Positions 37,148 to 46,468 of a stretch of 64,000 nt of DNA are shown one piece after another (within the stretch, counting starts at the first letter, position 1; every line of letters begins with the position of its first letter). This DNA is from JAAELZ01 sp965237485 (GTDB taxonomy: Bacteria; Pseudomonadota; Gammaproteobacteria; Arenicellales; Poriferihabitantaceae), in the NCBI GenBank assembly GCA_965237485.1, contig CBDEFQ010000006.1, positions 682,001 through 746,000 on the forward strand, given 5' to 3'. Made by a program: the position numbers and the translations under genes. A model generated the notes under the pieces. It worked only from the letters and a program-made list of their open reading frames with translations. It ran no database searches and had not been told where the DNA came from.

Positions 37148-37537
37148 CAGAGGAAACCAGAGCATCTCATCTAGATGGCGAGATTGGTTTGCCCATGCTG
37201 CAGTTAAAATTAGCGAATTCCCTGGCGGCATCACCTTCGCAGATAGCTCCTTGGCAGTACAAGCCGCATTAGATGGTTTGGGTATTGCCTTAGCGCGCAG
37301 TGCCCATGTCCTAGACGATGTTTTAGCAGGTCGCTTGATACATCTATGCCCAGAAGTTGAATACCACTCTAGCTTGTCTTACTATTTCGTATGCGGCGTC
37401 GGCAAAGAAAAAGAACCCCAGATCGCTTTATTTAGGCAATGGTTAGTTGAAGAAGCCAATCTATCTCAAGCAATGTTCCCCAGACGTCAGGGTAGTTGCA
37501 CACATTTTAATTCACAAGGGGCGGCGGAGAAATACTC

Positions 37538-38029
37538 ATGCCGAAATATAGCGTAGAACGAAGAGAAGCTGTTTTATCTAAATTATTATCATCAAATAGT
37601 CAGTCCTTCGCAGAAATATCTAGAGAAGAAGGAATCAGTGTTCAAACCTTGTATGATTGGCGAAATAAAGCCAGACGATCAGGAGTTTTAATGCCTAATA
37701 GTGATTCATCTAATCAGTGGGATTGCCAAACTAAGTTCACCGTAGTTCTTGAAACTGCTGCGATGAATGAACAAGAATTATCTGCGTATTGCCGAGAGAA
37801 AGGCCTATACCCTACTCAAATAACGCAATGGCGAGAAGCTTGTATTAATGGTGTTGATGAGGCTCTCATTAGCCCTAAAGTTGCGCGCGATGAAATACGT
37901 GCGTTAAAAAAAGACAAGAAGAAGCTAGAAACCCAGCTGCGCCGCAAAGATAAAGCCTTGGCTGAAACGGCCGCATTATTAGTATTACAAAAAAAGTTTC
38001 AGGCGCTTTGGGAGGACGAGGAAGTATGA
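37538..38029 (+). CDS. IS3-family OrfA, ISc copy 3
   Basis: 163 residues, same as copy 1, A7 slip site intact at about 37989-37995. Helix-turn-helix and basic coiled-coil segments unchanged. Confidence 0.92.
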   Translation: MPKYSVERREAVLSKLLSSNSQSFAEISREEGISVQTLYDWRNKARRSGVLMPNSDSSNQWDCQTKFTVVLETAAMNEQELSAYCREKGLYPTQITQWREACINGVDEALISPKVARDEIRALKKDKKKLETQLRRKDKALAETAALLVLQKKFQALWEDEEV

Positions 38030-39075
38030 TTACGACTCAGACGCGCATTAAAGTAATCAATGATGTTAATGAAGCAGTAGACGCAGGTTCAAAGCGTTCA
38101 AGTGCTTGTGAGTTGGTTGGCCTTGCCGAGTCTACGCTTAGACGTTGGAAGCCAAAAGGAGAAGATAGTATCCGCAGTGATCAACGTCCTTTGGTAGAAA
38201 AGCCAGTCCCTGGCAATAAACTAAGCGAGCAAGAGCAGCAACACATTTTATCGATATGTAATGAATCGGCATACAATCATTTGCCGCCGTCGCAAATAGT
38301 ACCGCAGTTGGCTGACAAAGGTATTTATGTGGCCAGCGAGTCTAGCTTTTATCGAGTTCTCAAGGCGCATGGGCAATTGAAGCACCGCGGCCGCGCCAAA
38401 CAAAAGCAGTCCCGAACACCCGATACTCATATAGCACTAAAACCTAATGCTGTGTGGATGTGGGATATCACCTATTTGGCGACGCGTACTATTGGCAAGC
38501 ATTATTACCTGTACATGGTAGAAGACCTTTACAGTCGCTATGGCGTTCACTGGGAAGTACATCCTGTTGAAAGCGGTGAATTAGGTGCGCAGTTGATGTC
38601 TCAGGCGGCTCTAAAAGTGGCTAGCTGCGATGGCATGCCCGTCTTACACAGTGATAATGGCAGCCCAATGAAATCGTTCACAATGAGAGCGAAGTTAGAA
38701 GCATTAGGAATAAAGCCCTCTTACTCAAGGCCAAGAGTAAGCAATGACAACGCTTATATTGAATCCATGTTTAGAACGGTAAAGTATTGCCCTGCGTGGC
38801 CTTCTCAAGGCTTCGATAGCTTAGAGGCCGCCCGCCAATGGGTGGGTAAGTTTATGCAATGGTATAACGAAGAACATCGTCACAGTGCTATACGCTACGT
38901 TACACCTGGCCAGCGTTATCGCGGTGAAGATAGTGCCCTATTAGCAAAACGAGAAGTTGTTTATCAGGAAGCTAAAGCAGCAAAACCTAATCGGTGGTCT
39001 GGCCAAACCCGAAATTGGCGGCCTTGTGGTGCGGTTGCGCTGAACCCACAAAAAGAAGTATTATTGGCTGCGTAG
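38026..39075 (+). CDS. IS3-family OrfB transposase, ISc copy 3
   Basis: 349 residues, complete integrase core with the three acidic residues. The ATG overlaps the OrfA stop (ATGA). No disabling change is seen. Confidence 0.92.
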   Translation: MITTQTRIKVINDVNEAVDAGSKRSSACELVGLAESTLRRWKPKGEDSIRSDQRPLVEKPVPGNKLSEQEQQHILSICNESAYNHLPPSQIVPQLADKGIYVASESSFYRVLKAHGQLKHRGRAKQKQSRTPDTHIALKPNAVWMWDITYLATRTIGKHYYLYMVEDLYSRYGVHWEVHPVESGELGAQLMSQAALKVASCDGMPVLHSDNGSPMKSFTMRAKLEALGIKPSYSRPRVSNDNAYIESMFRTVKYCPAWPSQGFDSLEAARQWVGKFMQWYNEEHRHSAIRYVTPGQRYRGEDSALLAKREVVYQEAKAAKPNRWSGQTRNWRPCGAVALNPQKEVLLAA

Positions 39076-39164
39076 GAAAATGTGCAACTACCCTGAAAAT
39101 TGCCGTGTTCGATAAGAACTCAATGTGATAGTCAGCGGATCTTAATAGTTTGTACTTAGCTGCC

Positions 39165-40031
39165 TTAGTTCTTTAATTCCTCTGAGACTTCCATAAAAGC
39201 TCTTATCAGCTTACTGTCCTTACGCTCTCGCAAAAACACAATAGCCTCATCCATTATCATTTTTCTTCCGCTAATAGGCACTTTTCTCAAACCATCCCCA
39301 CTACCAAACTCTGCTTCAGAAACTACGCCCACTCTACCATCCGACGCTACGATTTCACGTACTGCTTCACGTCCTTCTGTTTCAATGATTGCGTTGAGAT
39401 CAATCCCAGCGGCCGAGGTAACTTCTTCGAGTTTGGCCCGAGTTTTAGAACCTCGCTCCCTTAACACCAATGGCAAGCTGGCTAGCTCTTTTAAGGTAAT
39501 ACGGGCTTTGGTGATAAGTTTGCTGCGTTTCGCTACAAAAGCCACAATAGGTGTGGAGTTCAGGCGAAGCGCACAATACTCTTGGCTTTTAGGCAACTCA
39601 CCCAACACGCCAATATCACAGTCATATTGCTCTAAGCTATGCAATATAGCCTCGGTGTTGCCCACTTGCAGTGATATAAACACTTCAGGGTAACGCGTAC
39701 GAAACACTTTTAAAATATCGGTAATATGGTGCACCGAATCAGCCATGATGTTTAATTGTCCAGCGCTAAGAACTCGGGATTCCGATAAGAAATCGGCGAC
39801 ACTTTCTTCCGCTTCAAACATCCGCCGAGTTATTTGTAGCAATTTCTCTCCGGCCGCAGTGAGCACAACTTTTTTGCTATGACGATCAAATAAGCGCACG
39901 TCATTTTCGGCTTCCAGCTTTCTAACTTGATCTGATATCGCAGGTTGCGTCAAAAATAAAGCATCAGCTGCCCGCGAGAACCCGCCACAAATTGCAACAT
40001 AGTGAAAAGCTCTAATCTGTACGTATCTCAT
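39165..40031 (-). CDS. LysR-family regulator, probably of 2-aminoethylphosphonate catabolism
   Basis: 288 residues, intact. An N-terminal winged helix (FHYVAICGGFSRAADALFLT, QPAISDQVRKLEAENDVRLF) is followed by a type 2 periplasmic-binding sensor domain. Length and layout fit the phosphonate-associated LysR group (phn_lysR), whose members lie beside phnW and AEP transporter genes as here. It is transcribed away from the phnW side; its promoter would lie in 40032-40280. Targets are inferred; a CysB-like sulfur regulator is the alternative given the taurine genes. Confidence 0.75.
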   Translation of the reverse strand: MRYVQIRAFHYVAICGGFSRAADALFLTQPAISDQVRKLEAENDVRLFDRHSKKVVLTAAGEKLLQITRRMFEAEESVADFLSESRVLSAGQLNIMADSVHHITDILKVFRTRYPEVFISLQVGNTEAILHSLEQYDCDIGVLGELPKSQEYCALRLNSTPIVAFVAKRSKLITKARITLKELASLPLVLRERGSKTRAKLEEVTSAAGIDLNAIIETEGREAVREIVASDGRVGVVSEAEFGSGDGLRKVPISGRKMIMDEAIVFLRERKDSKLIRAFMEVSEELKN

Positions 40032-40838
40032 ACAATTAGTTCTTGGTTTATTTACGGTGTGCTATAGGTTCTATGCATAGCCAAACTCGAATAATTGAAC
40101 TAAAACTTGAAACTATAGTACCTCGATAATAACATTTTAACTTATAGTTACCATCATACTAATTTCGCGCATACTAGTGTCACAAGAAAGCCTTGTCCAA
40201 TATATTAATAAAGGCTTGTTGAATGCTATGCCGCGCACGAACAAAATTCGAAGACCTGACTCCATTTGTACCCCATAAATATGCTTAAAGCTGAAACATT
40301 TATAGTTGGTGGATTTCTGCTTTTCTGTATTAGTGCTCTTATTTACCAAATTCTAATAGCACCAAGGAACAGAATAAAACAATTACGTAAAAACCTGAAT
40401 TTAAACGGCTTCGTCTCCAAATCACTGTCTCCTCAACTGAAGACTGAACGGGTGTCGATATTTTCAAATAATCAAACCGTTTCATCAGATCCATCACAAA
40501 AATTTACTGAATACTATGGCTTCCTCAAGACACGTCACACCTATACACGCTCTAATTCAGTTTCTATATCTGAATCGTTTATGTCTCCATCAGGTTTTTG
40601 GTGTTGTTCGGGGTTACTAATTGAAAAGCGTAAGTCAACTAGCAGAGTTGGTTATCTTTTTAGAGGTGAAAATAGAAGCTATTTCAAAAAACCGTGTGGT
40701 TTGTCAGCAATATTCCCAATAAATTCTCAGGGGCTAAAGTACTTTTCTCCAGCAGACATGAACTGTTAAGTTCGTTATCCCCAGACGTCAGGGTAGTTGC
40801 ACACATTTTAATTCACAAGGGGCGGCGGAGAAATACTC

Positions 40839-41351
40839 ATGCCGAAATATAGCGTAGAACGAAGAGAAGCTGTTTTATCTAAATTATTATCATCAAATAG
40901 TCAGTCCTTCGCAGAAATATCTAGAGAAGAAGGAATCAGTGTTCAAACCTTGTATGATTGGCGAAATAAAGCCAGACGATCAGGAGTTTTAATGCCTAAT
41001 AGTGATTCATCTAATCAGTGGGATTGCCAAACTAAGTTCACCGTAGTTCTTGAAACTGCTGCGATGAATGAACAAGAATTATCTGCGTATTGCCGAGAGA
41101 AAGGCCTATACCCTACTCAAATAACGCAATGGCGAGAAGCTTGTATTAATGGTGTTGATGAGGCTCTCATTAGCCCTAAAGTTGCGCGCGATGAAATACG
41201 TGCGTTAAAAAAAGACAAGAAGAAGCTAGAAACCCAGCTGCGCCGCAAAGATAAAGCCTTGGCTGAAACGGCCGCATTATTAGTATTACAAAAAAGTTTC
41301 AGGCGCTTTGGGAGGACGAGGAAGTATGATTACGACTCAGACGCGCATTAA
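40839..41351 (+). CDS. IS3-family OrfA with altered C-terminus, ISc copy 4
   Basis: 170 residues. Identical to the other OrfA proteins up to LLVLQK, then reads SFRRFGRTRKYDYDSDAH because the A7 slip site is A6 here (about 41290-41295). The loss should abolish normal OrfAB fusion and also uncouples the ATGA overlap with OrfB. A sequencing error is possible. Confidence 0.85.
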   Translation: MPKYSVERREAVLSKLLSSNSQSFAEISREEGISVQTLYDWRNKARRSGVLMPNSDSSNQWDCQTKFTVVLETAAMNEQELSAYCREKGLYPTQITQWREACINGVDEALISPKVARDEIRALKKDKKKLETQLRRKDKALAETAALLVLQKSFRRFGRTRKYDYDSDAH

Positions 41352-42375
41352 AGTAATCAATGATGTTAATGAAGCAGTAGACGCAGGTTCAAAGCGTTCA
41401 AGTGCTTGTGAGTTGGTTGGCCTTGCCGAGTCTACGCTTAGACGTTGGAAGCCAAAAGGAGAAGATAGTATCCGCAGTGATCAACGTCCTTTGGTAGAAA
41501 AGCCAGTACCTGGCAATAAACTAAGCGAGCAAGAGCAGCAACACATTTTATCGATATGTAATGAATCGGCATACAATCATTTGCCGCCGTCGCAAATAGT
41601 ACCGCAGTTGGCTGACAAAGGTATTTATGTGGCCAGCGAGTCTAGCTTTTATCGAGTTCTCAAGGCGCATGGGCAATTGAAGCACCGCGGCCGCGCCAAA
41701 CAAAAGCAGTCCCGAACACCCGATACTCATATAGCGCTAAAACCTAATGCTGTGTGGATGTGGGATATCACCTATTTGGCGACGCGTACTATTGGCAAGC
41801 ATTATTACCTGTACATGGTAGAAGACCTTTACAGTCGCTATGGCGTTCACTGGGAAGTACATCCTGTTGAAAGCGGTGAATTAGGTGCGCAGTTGATGTC
41901 TCAGGCGGCTCTAAAAGTGGCCAGCTGCGATGGCATGCCCGTCTTACACAGTGATAATGGCAGCCCAATGAAATCGTTCACAATGAGAGCGAAGTTAGAA
42001 GCATTAGGAATAAAGCCCTCTTACTCAAGGCCAAGAGTAAGCAATGACAACGCTTATATTGAATCCATGTTTAGAACGGTAAAGTATTGCCCTGCGTGGC
42101 CTTCTCAAGGCTTCGATAGCTTAGAGGCCGCCCGCCAATGGGTGGGTAAGTTTATGCAATGGTATAACGAAGAACATCGTCACAGTGCTATACGCTACGT
42201 TACACCTGGCCAGCGTTATCGCGGTGAAGATAGTGCCCTATTAGCAAAACGAGAAGTTGTTTATCAGGAAGCTAAAGCAGCAAAACCTAATCGGTGGTCT
42301 GGCCAAACCCGAAATTGGCGGCCTTGTGGTGCGGTTGCGCTGAACCCACAAAAAGAAGTATTATTGGCTGCGTAG
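41326..42375 (+). CDS. IS3-family OrfB transposase, ISc copy 4
   Basis: 349 residues, intact integrase core. Translation would now depend on initiation inside the extended OrfA frame, so its activity is doubtful unless supplied from other copies. Confidence 0.9.
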   Translation: MITTQTRIKVINDVNEAVDAGSKRSSACELVGLAESTLRRWKPKGEDSIRSDQRPLVEKPVPGNKLSEQEQQHILSICNESAYNHLPPSQIVPQLADKGIYVASESSFYRVLKAHGQLKHRGRAKQKQSRTPDTHIALKPNAVWMWDITYLATRTIGKHYYLYMVEDLYSRYGVHWEVHPVESGELGAQLMSQAALKVASCDGMPVLHSDNGSPMKSFTMRAKLEALGIKPSYSRPRVSNDNAYIESMFRTVKYCPAWPSQGFDSLEAARQWVGKFMQWYNEEHRHSAIRYVTPGQRYRGEDSALLAKREVVYQEAKAAKPNRWSGQTRNWRPCGAVALNPQKEVLLAA

Positions 42376-42498
42376 GAAAATGTGCAACTACCCTGAAAAT
42401 TGCCGTTATCTACCACGGATTTTATGCGAAATAGTCAGCGTGTTGAAAGCCTATTAGAAATATCAAATCACGAAAATTACCTGGCTGGCTCAACTGAT

Positions 42499-43892
42499 GA
42501 GTTATGCCCGAATCTGGTGTATGAGGCATTTTCTTCAAGCGGCCTAGGTTTGATCTGAGTAGTCATTAGTTTGCTCTATTCCATCTTTAAATGGAACCCC
42601 TTGAATCACTTTTGCTAGATAGGCGAACCCGCGTATTCGGTTCCACTTTTTCTCTGCGCACTGACCCAGCTTGAACATCATACTTAACATGTCATCACGG
42701 CTAAGACGTCCCTTGCATCGTTTGGTACGGTGTCGGATAGTCGCGAATGTTGATTCAATTGGATTCGTAGTACGTATGCTCATCCAGTGCTTGGCAGGGA
42801 ACGAGTAGAACGTCATTAACTCTTCGCGATCTTTTTCCAAGCACTGCGTGGCTTTTGGATACTTGTCTTGACAGGTTTTAATGAATAATTGATAGGCGCT
42901 TTGCGCCGCTTCTTTGGTTTCTTCCTGCCAAATGTTATGCAGAGCTGCTTTTGCTTTGGGCTGCACCGATTTAGGCAGCTTGTTCAGCACGTTGGCCGTT
43001 TTATGCACCCAACACCGTTGATGTTTAGTGCCAGGATAGACTTCTTCCAGGGCATTCCAAAAGCCTAAAGCACCATCACCGATGCCCCGCTCTGGTTGAT
43101 TCAGGCCTCGCTCCTTGAGTGCCAACAACACCTCTCGCCAACTCTGCGTAGACTCTCGCTCACCGTCTTCAATCGCCAGTAATTTCTTGTGACCGCGCTC
43201 ATTCACTCCGATGACAACTAAGGCACAGAGTCGGCCCTCATCGCCGCGCAGGCCGCTGTGTATCCCGTCCGCCCATAGATAAACCCATCGATCTCGATCT
43301 AAACCTTCTCTATTCCAATCCTTGTACTCCTGAGACCACGTTGCTTTGAGCTTACTCACTGTGCTTGATGATAACCCAGTCGCTGATTGACCCACTAGCA
43401 CGCTCAGTGCATCCCCCATTTCTCCAGTGCTGACACCCTTGAGATACAGCCAAGGCAAGGCCGCTTCTAGTGTTCTCGTTTTACGCACATACGGCGGCAC
43501 TAAAGCAGACCGAAAGGTGATCGGTACTCCAGTGCGGGAGCGCACCTTGGGGATACGTACTTTGACTGGGCCGATCCCGGTTTGCAGTTCACGTTCTGGC
43601 AAATAGCCGTTACGAACGACACCAGCGTGTCCTGAATCTGAGACTTTGTCACAATTGCGATACAGCAGTTCAGATAACTCACTCTCGATCGCGGTTTGAA
43701 TGAGTTGCCTAGCGCCATTGCGAATCAATTCTTGCAGCGGATCGATGCTTTGCTCTGGCTTTTCAAAGGAAATAATTTTATTCTGTTTCATAGTGGCGTA
43801 TGTCTGTGGAAGTTTAAGTTGTTGTAAACTCAATTCATCCCGATACGCCGCTTTTAGTCAACTACTCCATACACCACTTTCAGGCATAACTC
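42499..43892 (-). mobile_element. ISa copy D (IS256 family, 1394 bp)
   Basis: GAGTTATGCC ends; perfect 9-bp duplication TCAACTGAT at 42490-42498 and 43893-43901, inside the membrane-protein gene. Confidence 0.95.
42544..43791 (-). CDS. IS256-family transposase, ISa copy D (three residues shorter)
   Basis: About 415 residues from the ATG of MKQNKIISFE. A C-to-A change makes a TAG after ...NDYSDQT, removing the final EAA of the other copies. It also has KGRLSRDDMLS where the others have KGCLSRDGMLS. Catalytic motifs intact. Confidence 0.9.
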   Translation of the reverse strand: MKQNKIISFEKPEQSIDPLQELIRNGARQLIQTAIESELSELLYRNCDKVSDSGHAGVVRNGYLPERELQTGIGPVKVRIPKVRSRTGVPITFRSALVPPYVRKTRTLEAALPWLYLKGVSTGEMGDALSVLVGQSATGLSSSTVSKLKATWSQEYKDWNREGLDRDRWVYLWADGIHSGLRGDEGRLCALVVIGVNERGHKKLLAIEDGERESTQSWREVLLALKERGLNQPERGIGDGALGFWNALEEVYPGTKHQRCWVHKTANVLNKLPKSVQPKAKAALHNIWQEETKEAAQSAYQLFIKTCQDKYPKATQCLEKDREELMTFYSFPAKHWMSIRTTNPIESTFATIRHRTKRCKGRLSRDDMLSMMFKLGQCAEKKWNRIRGFAYLAKVIQGVPFKDGIEQTNDYSDQT

Positions 43893-44037
43893 TCAACTGA
43901 TGTTGCCTTGGGCGATTGGTTATCAACCAATAAGGCTCAGCTAAATAACTTTCGCGCTGATCTCTTTATGCAAGGTGGCTATTGGGTATTCTCAGTAAAT
44001 GCAAAATTCATTAAGTCAAATTTCCCTACTCTATTAA

Positions 44038-44200
44038 CCTAGATAAATCAGTTAAAACACGAAAGTCCATGCAAGCTCTTGATGCACCTAGCAAAATCAA
44101 AAAAAACCTTATCACCAATAAGGTGACCGCGACTTTTTTGATTTCACTATGCACTTCAATTGCTTACATGTCTTTTCCGCGTTTAACTGATTTATCTAGG
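44038..44200 (+). mobile_element. Hairpin MITE copy 2 (163 bp)
   Basis: CCTAGATAAATCAGTTAAA ends, ATTAA duplicated at 44033-44037 and 44201-44205. It interrupts the last codons of the membrane-protein gene; excision restores PTLLTMVEEIRSILK-stop. Confidence 0.92.
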
Positions 44201-44385
44201 ATTAACCATGGTTGAGGAAATTCGGTCAATTCTAAAATAGCTTTCTGAAGCGTTGGCATCTTTTAGTGACTAAAACGCTATATAGGTACTGCTGTGGCAA
44301 GTATAAAATCTAATAGTTTGCTTTCTACTAACTAGCACTGGTATAAATTCACACGAGCTAAATTCTGATCTAAAATTTAAATAAG

Positions 44386-45054
44386 ATGAATTTCAACACT
44401 GTAAAAACACCTTCCTTATTTGGCCGCACCATAGAATTGGAGGGGCAAATTGACGAATTTCTGGACATTGTTACGCAAAGTGGACTGATTTTTAACCGCG
44501 CGATTGATATTTATTTGGATAAGGGGGCGTGCAAGGATTTTGATGAACTGTTAGCCAGAGCATCAGGGATTGAAACCCGAGCTGATGAACTAAGAAGAGA
44601 TATCGAAAATAAACTTTATGTTCAGACCTTAATACCAGACCTACGCGGAGATGTACTAAAACTTTTGGAAAATGTGGACAACATTATAAATATGTACGAA
44701 GGCACACTATATCGGTTTTCTATTCAAACTCCAGAAGTCCCGGCAGAATTTAACCGAGGGTTTCGCAAATTGACAGAGCAGGCAATAAATAGCGTAGAGT
44801 CTCTTGTTTTCGCTTCACGGGCTTTTTTTCGAGATATCAATTCGGTTCGGGATCATGTTCGAAAGGTTTTATTTTACGAATCTGAAGCGGACAGAATAAG
44901 CACTAAGCTGCAGCGCAAAATATTCACAAGCGATCTCGATCTTACGCGAAAACGACATTTACAATATTTTACCGAACATATAGATGACCTAGCCAATTGT
45001 GCAGAAGACGTGGCGGACGAACTCTCGATTTATGCCATCAAAAGAATTATCTAA
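44386..45054 (+). CDS. DUF47/PhoU-like phosphate transport regulator
   Basis: 222 residues, all helical, with the DUF47 pattern: FGRTIELEGQIDEFLDIV, EIETRADELRRDIENKLY (as GIETRADELRRDIE), LENVDNIINMYEG, FYESEADRISTKLQRKIF. Such proteins are encoded directly upstream of Pit transporters and modulate them, with metal-binding E/D-x-x-D motifs as in PhoU. The pit gene starts 30 bp downstream. It would adjust uptake or efflux of the phosphate released by phosphonate cleavage (inference from context). Confidence 0.9.
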   Translation: MNFNTVKTPSLFGRTIELEGQIDEFLDIVTQSGLIFNRAIDIYLDKGACKDFDELLARASGIETRADELRRDIENKLYVQTLIPDLRGDVLKLLENVDNIINMYEGTLYRFSIQTPEVPAEFNRGFRKLTEQAINSVESLVFASRAFFRDINSVRDHVRKVLFYESEADRISTKLQRKIFTSDLDLTRKRHLQYFTEHIDDLANCAEDVADELSIYAIKRII

Positions 45055-45084
45055 TTGATTTAGGCCCAACACTATAAATAGTAG

Positions 45085-46134
45085 ATGGAATTATCTGTAC
45101 TAATCTTTTTAGGCAGCGGCCTATTCCTAGGCTGGTCTCTTGGTGCTAACGATGCCGCTAATGTATTTGGCACTGCGGTTGGAACGCGCATGGTCAAGTT
45201 TTCTACCGCCGCTATTGTTTGTAGTATATTTATCGTTCTGGGGGCAGTAATTAGTGGTGCGGGTACGACGGAAACCTTAGGAAAGCTAGGCACTATTAAT
45301 AAACTTCCCGCGGCGTTTATGGCAGCGTTTGCCGCTGCTCTCACGGTTTATATAATGACAAAACGTGGCTTGCCAGTATCAACCAGCCAAGCAATCGTCG
45401 GCGCCATTATTGGTTGGAATTTGTTTAGCGGGTCCCCTACTGACTCACAGACGCTGACAAAGATTGTGATAACGTGGATTGCATGTCCAGTGCTGGCCGG
45501 ATTTATCGCTGTGCCTCTATTCATGTTAGTACGGCGAGTTTTAGGCTCCATCAAGTTACATATATTACGTTTGGACGCCTATACACGCTTTGCCTTAATC
45601 ATTGCTGGTGCCTTGGGCGCTTATAGTTTAGGAGCGAACAATATTGCCAACGTTGTTGGCGTTTTTGTACCGGCTTCTCCATTCACCGAATTCAGAGTCG
45701 GAGACTGGTTTACCTTTTCTGCTGTGCAACAGCTATTTTTGCTCGGCGCATTATCCATCGCCGTCGGTGTGTTTACCTATTCAAAAAGAGTCATGATGAC
45801 AGTTGGCCAAAACTTGGTATCTATGTCGCCAGTCGCGGCTTGGGTAGTCGTCGTGGCTCACTCAATCGTATTATTTTTATTTGCATCCAAAGGTTTAGAA
45901 GCATTGCTACTGGACTCTGGGCTGCCCACCATCCCCCTAGTGCCGGTCTCAAGCTCGCAAGCAGTTGTGGGCGCAATTATTGGGCTTGGACTAATACGCG
46001 GAAGTGAACGCATCCGATGGGGGGTGCTGGGTTCGATAGCACTAGGCTGGGTGATCACCCCATTTTTTGCTGCACTCCTTTGTTATTTCGGACTGTTCGT
46101 ATTGCAAAACATATTAAATTTGGTTGTGCAGTAG
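45085..46134 (+). CDS. pit: Inorganic phosphate transporter, Pit family
   Basis: 349 residues, about 10 membrane helices. The two inverted repeats each carry the family signature: GWSLGANDAANVFG near the start and YSLGANNIANVVG in the middle, plus PVSTSQAIVGAIIGW and PVSSSQAVVGAIIGLG. Pit proteins move metal-phosphate with protons. Operon partner of the DUF47 gene upstream. Length is on the short side, typical for the DUF47-linked type. Confidence 0.92.
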   Translation: MELSVLIFLGSGLFLGWSLGANDAANVFGTAVGTRMVKFSTAAIVCSIFIVLGAVISGAGTTETLGKLGTINKLPAAFMAAFAAALTVYIMTKRGLPVSTSQAIVGAIIGWNLFSGSPTDSQTLTKIVITWIACPVLAGFIAVPLFMLVRRVLGSIKLHILRLDAYTRFALIIAGALGAYSLGANNIANVVGVFVPASPFTEFRVGDWFTFSAVQQLFLLGALSIAVGVFTYSKRVMMTVGQNLVSMSPVAAWVVVVAHSIVLFLFASKGLEALLLDSGLPTIPLVPVSSSQAVVGAIIGLGLIRGSERIRWGVLGSIALGWVITPFFAALLCYFGLFVLQNILNLVVQ

Positions 46135-46468
46135 TAAGCAGTCTGTCTGGCCTCTAAAGCATTATAAAGCGCGCAGTACACTGAGAGCAGCTTGAATCAT
46201 CATTTTACATGTTGAGACTATCGATATAGATACACACCACTTTTTAGCTCGCATTCAACTACTAAAGCTTCCTAAGTTATCAACAATATTGCTCATCCAG
46301 AAGAACTAGTAACACAAAGCAACTATTTATTAAATCTATAGATAGATTCATAATAACGATTTTGCCAACCAATCAATATGTCAATACAATATCTAAACAC
46401 AAAGAACTTATCGCTATTTTGCGAATTTCTTCATCTTTAATATATTGTTTGTGAACGAGGATCAGGCC
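46135..46468. promoter_or_regulatory. AT-rich promoter region of phnWAY with a candidate operator
   Basis: 334 bp without a gene. AATCTAT-AG-ATAGATT at 46333-46348 is a 7-bp inverted repeat of the LysR-site type (AT-rich dyad), about 120 bp before phnW. It is a candidate binding site for the LysR protein encoded at 39165. The rest shows no clear -35/-10 pair. Confidence 0.4.

Larger units (their letters stand above)
37478..39105 (+). mobile_element. ISc copy 3 (IS3 family, 1628 bp) in the 3' end of the LysR gene
   Basis: Full ends; TGTT duplicated at 37474-37477 and 39106-39109. Excision restores the final codons ...AMFDKNSM-stop of the LysR gene. Confidence 0.95.
30970..39128 (+). pseudogene. 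GcvA-type LysR regulator, split by a 5.6-kb transposon-like unit and by an IS3-type IS
   Basis: Three collinear pieces (30970-31555, 37156-37477, 39110-39128) join to exactly 309 codons. The N-terminus FPPISALRALEAAARLKSYT, RAAEELHVTQSAISHQIK is the LysR winged helix of the GcvA subgroup. The sensor domain ends ...NLSQAMFDKNSM. The first break duplicates CAGAGGAA (8 bp, 31548-31555 and 37148-37155); the second duplicates TGTT (37474-37477 and 39106-39109). Its position next to the AEP transporter operon, divergently oriented, suggests it once controlled that operon. Only the first ~195 residues can now be made from the native promoter, without most of the sensor domain. Confidence 0.9.
40779..42405 (+). 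mobile_element. ISc copy 4 (IS3 family, 1627 bp)
   Basis: Full ends with TTAT duplicated at 40775-40778 and 42406-42409. One base shorter than the other copies because the slip-site run has six A instead of seven. Confidence 0.95.
40281..44240 (+). pseudogene. Unrecognised membrane-anchored protein gene, cut by three elements and frameshifted
   Basis: Removing ISc copy 4 (TTAT duplicated), ISa copy D (TCAACTGAT) and a MITE (ATTAA), and adding one A to the A6 tract at 40686-40691, rebuilds 252 residues. These start MLKAETFIVGG and end TMVEEIRSILK. One membrane helix (about residues 5-27) precedes a hydrophilic domain with YYGFLKTRHTYTRSNS, FRADLFMQGGYWVFSV and similar. No family recognised. 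As sequenced, only the first ~160 residues would be translated before a stop at 40769. It lies upstream of the phosphate genes but has no evident link to them. Confidence 0.75.
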
